DNA of 64,000 bases from Methylotenera sp. (lineage in GTDB: Bacteria > Pseudomonadota > Gammaproteobacteria > Burkholderiales > Methylophilaceae): the NCBI RefSeq assembly GCF_013141425.1, contig NZ_JABFRA010000077.1:1-64000 (forward strand), read 5' to 3'. The notes beneath the pieces are model-generated. The model saw only the letters and a list, made by a program, of their open reading frames with translations. It was not told the DNA's origin and did no database searches. The stretch's first letter is position 1; each line of letters begins with the position of its first letter. Below, one piece after another: positions 63,203 through 64,000 of this stretch. The translations under genes and the position numbers were made by a program.

Positions 63203-64000
63203 TGACTTCTCAGCTCAAACTACAGCCCAATCAATTCACCATTCATTGGTTACTGATATCGCTTGGTATCACCTTTACGCTTTTTCTATTTCATTTAAGT
63301 AATTGGGTGCCCGCCAGCTTTGCTGTGTTTGCTCTTTGGCGTTATTTAATTGCAAAAAATAATTGGCCCTACCCTAAGTTATGGTTGCGTTTGCCACTTA
63401 CCTTTGCTGGTGGAATAACGGTTTTAGTCACCTACGGTTCACTCTTTGGGCGCGATGCCAGTGTGGCTTTGCTGGCGGTGATGATCGCAATGAAGCTTTT
63501 AGAAACCAGAACAAAACGTGACTTTATCGTCATGGTGCTATTAAGTTATTTTTTTACTGTAAACATCCTCCTTTTCACACAAGCCATTTGGGTGTGTCTG
63601 GCGATATTATTTGCATTATTTGGGCTCACTGCTTGTTTAATCAGTGCAAGCCGCCAAAGCGCCTCATCAAAACACCCAGCAACCTGGAGGGTTGAAGCTA
63701 AATTGGCAGGAAAATTATTGATGCAAGCTACCCCCATCATGCTGGTATTGTTTGTACTGTTTCCGCGTATTCCCGGCCCAATTTGGGGAATTCCACAAGA
63801 CGCCTACAGAGGGATGTCTGGCTTATCTGACAGTATGGAGCCCGGAAGCATTAATCAACTCAGCTTATCCAGCAAAGTGGCGTTTCGTGCAGAGTTTAAA
63901 TCGACTATTCCAGCAAATAACCAATTATACTGGCGCGGGCCAGTACTCTGGCATCAAGAAGGCCGTCGCTGGACCATGACCAGCGATAAAATCAATCTTC
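63202..64000 (+). CDS. Transglutaminase-like membrane protein (TgpA type, partial)
   Basis: Starts at an ATG sharing one base with the DUF58 stop and runs past the right edge; 266 codons are visible. The N-terminus has six or so hydrophobic helices (about 20-190, DUF3488 region), including MIAMKLLETRTKRDF, and then the PRIPGPIWGIPQDA block followed by GSINQLSLSSKVAFRAEF. This matches TgpA of Pseudomonas, an essential periplasmic transglutaminase-like protein. The catalytic domain lies beyond the window. Confidence 0.9.
   Translation, partial: MTSQLKLQPNQFTIHWLLISLGITFTLFLFHLSNWVPASFAVFALWRYLIAKNNWPYPKLWLRLPLTFAGGITVLVTYGSLFGRDASVALLAVMIAMKLLETRTKRDFIVMVLLSYFFTVNILLFTQAIWVCLAILFALFGLTACLISASRQSASSKHPATWRVEAKLAGKLLMQATPIMLVLFVLFPRIPGPIWGIPQDAYRGMSGLSDSMEPGSINQLSLSSKVAFRAEFKSTIPANNQLYWRGPVLWHQEGRRWTMTSDKINL

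Overview
The window looks like a chromosomal segment of a betaproteobacterium, most likely a methylotroph of the family Methylophilaceae (Methylotenera/Methylobacillus-like). The reasons are an epsB-epsL-epsD-epsE-epsF-epsG-epsH-epsI set of the kind described for methanolan synthesis in Methylobacillus, exosortase B with PEP-CTERM proteins, moderate-to-low GC, and Gram-negative envelope genes (TonB receptor, NlpD, MacA-type exporter). The family assignment is inference from gene content, not a phylogeny.

Region 1 (1-23710) is one large exopolysaccharide locus. The minus strand runs from epsL (21323) down to the left edge: outer-membrane protein EpsL, a PEP-CTERM protein, EpsD, EpsE (export channel), EpsF (chain-length), EpsG (kinase-like), exosortase EpsH and EpsI. 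Then come a pyruvyltransferase, a Wzx flippase, two GT2 enzymes, UDP-glucose dehydrogenase, a Wzy polymerase, two acyl/acetyl transferases, an unknown secreted protein, and GT14, GT4 and GT2 enzymes. The priming transferase epsB and a small VanZ protein run divergently on the plus strand. The predicted product is an acidic, pyruvylated and acetylated heteropolysaccharide. EpsG has lost the canonical Walker A lysine and carries an N-terminal MshEN-like domain, which may link export to c-di-GMP.

Region 2 (23771-32211) has a second PEP-CTERM (FxDxF) protein, then conserved housekeeping genes: tRNA-Leu(GAG), secG and tpiA on the minus strand, a PAS-GGDEF-EAL-CZB-like c-di-GMP protein on the plus strand, and an operon of an uncharacterised gene, recJ and nnrD.

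Region 3 (32271-38739) holds a glycine-zipper envelope protein, an orphan prepilin with a likely sigma-54 promoter, a Y-family DNA polymerase, a coupled FHA-membrane protein/periplasmic trypsin-like protease pair, and msrA.

Region 4 (38802-47787, all minus strand) holds a MacA-type adaptor, an ABC ATPase and two permeases followed by corA. After these come a flavin reductase and glnS with a zeta-toxin-like kinase and a 58-aa protein attached to its 3' end by two one-base stop/start overlaps.

Region 5 (47788-56386) has 23-bp tandem repeats, birA, a TonB-dependent copper receptor with both copper-ligand motifs of OprC, coaX, a SPOR protein, then surE-pcm-nlpD followed by a small unknown membrane protein where rpoS would normally lie, and a thioredoxin-like protein.

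Region 6 (56522-64000) has a redox/electrophile cluster (nitroreductase, OYE-family reductase, YceI, pirin, LysR regulator) and a moxR-DUF58-transglutaminase operon that runs off the right edge. No CRISPR array, rRNA, intact insertion sequence or prophage is visible.
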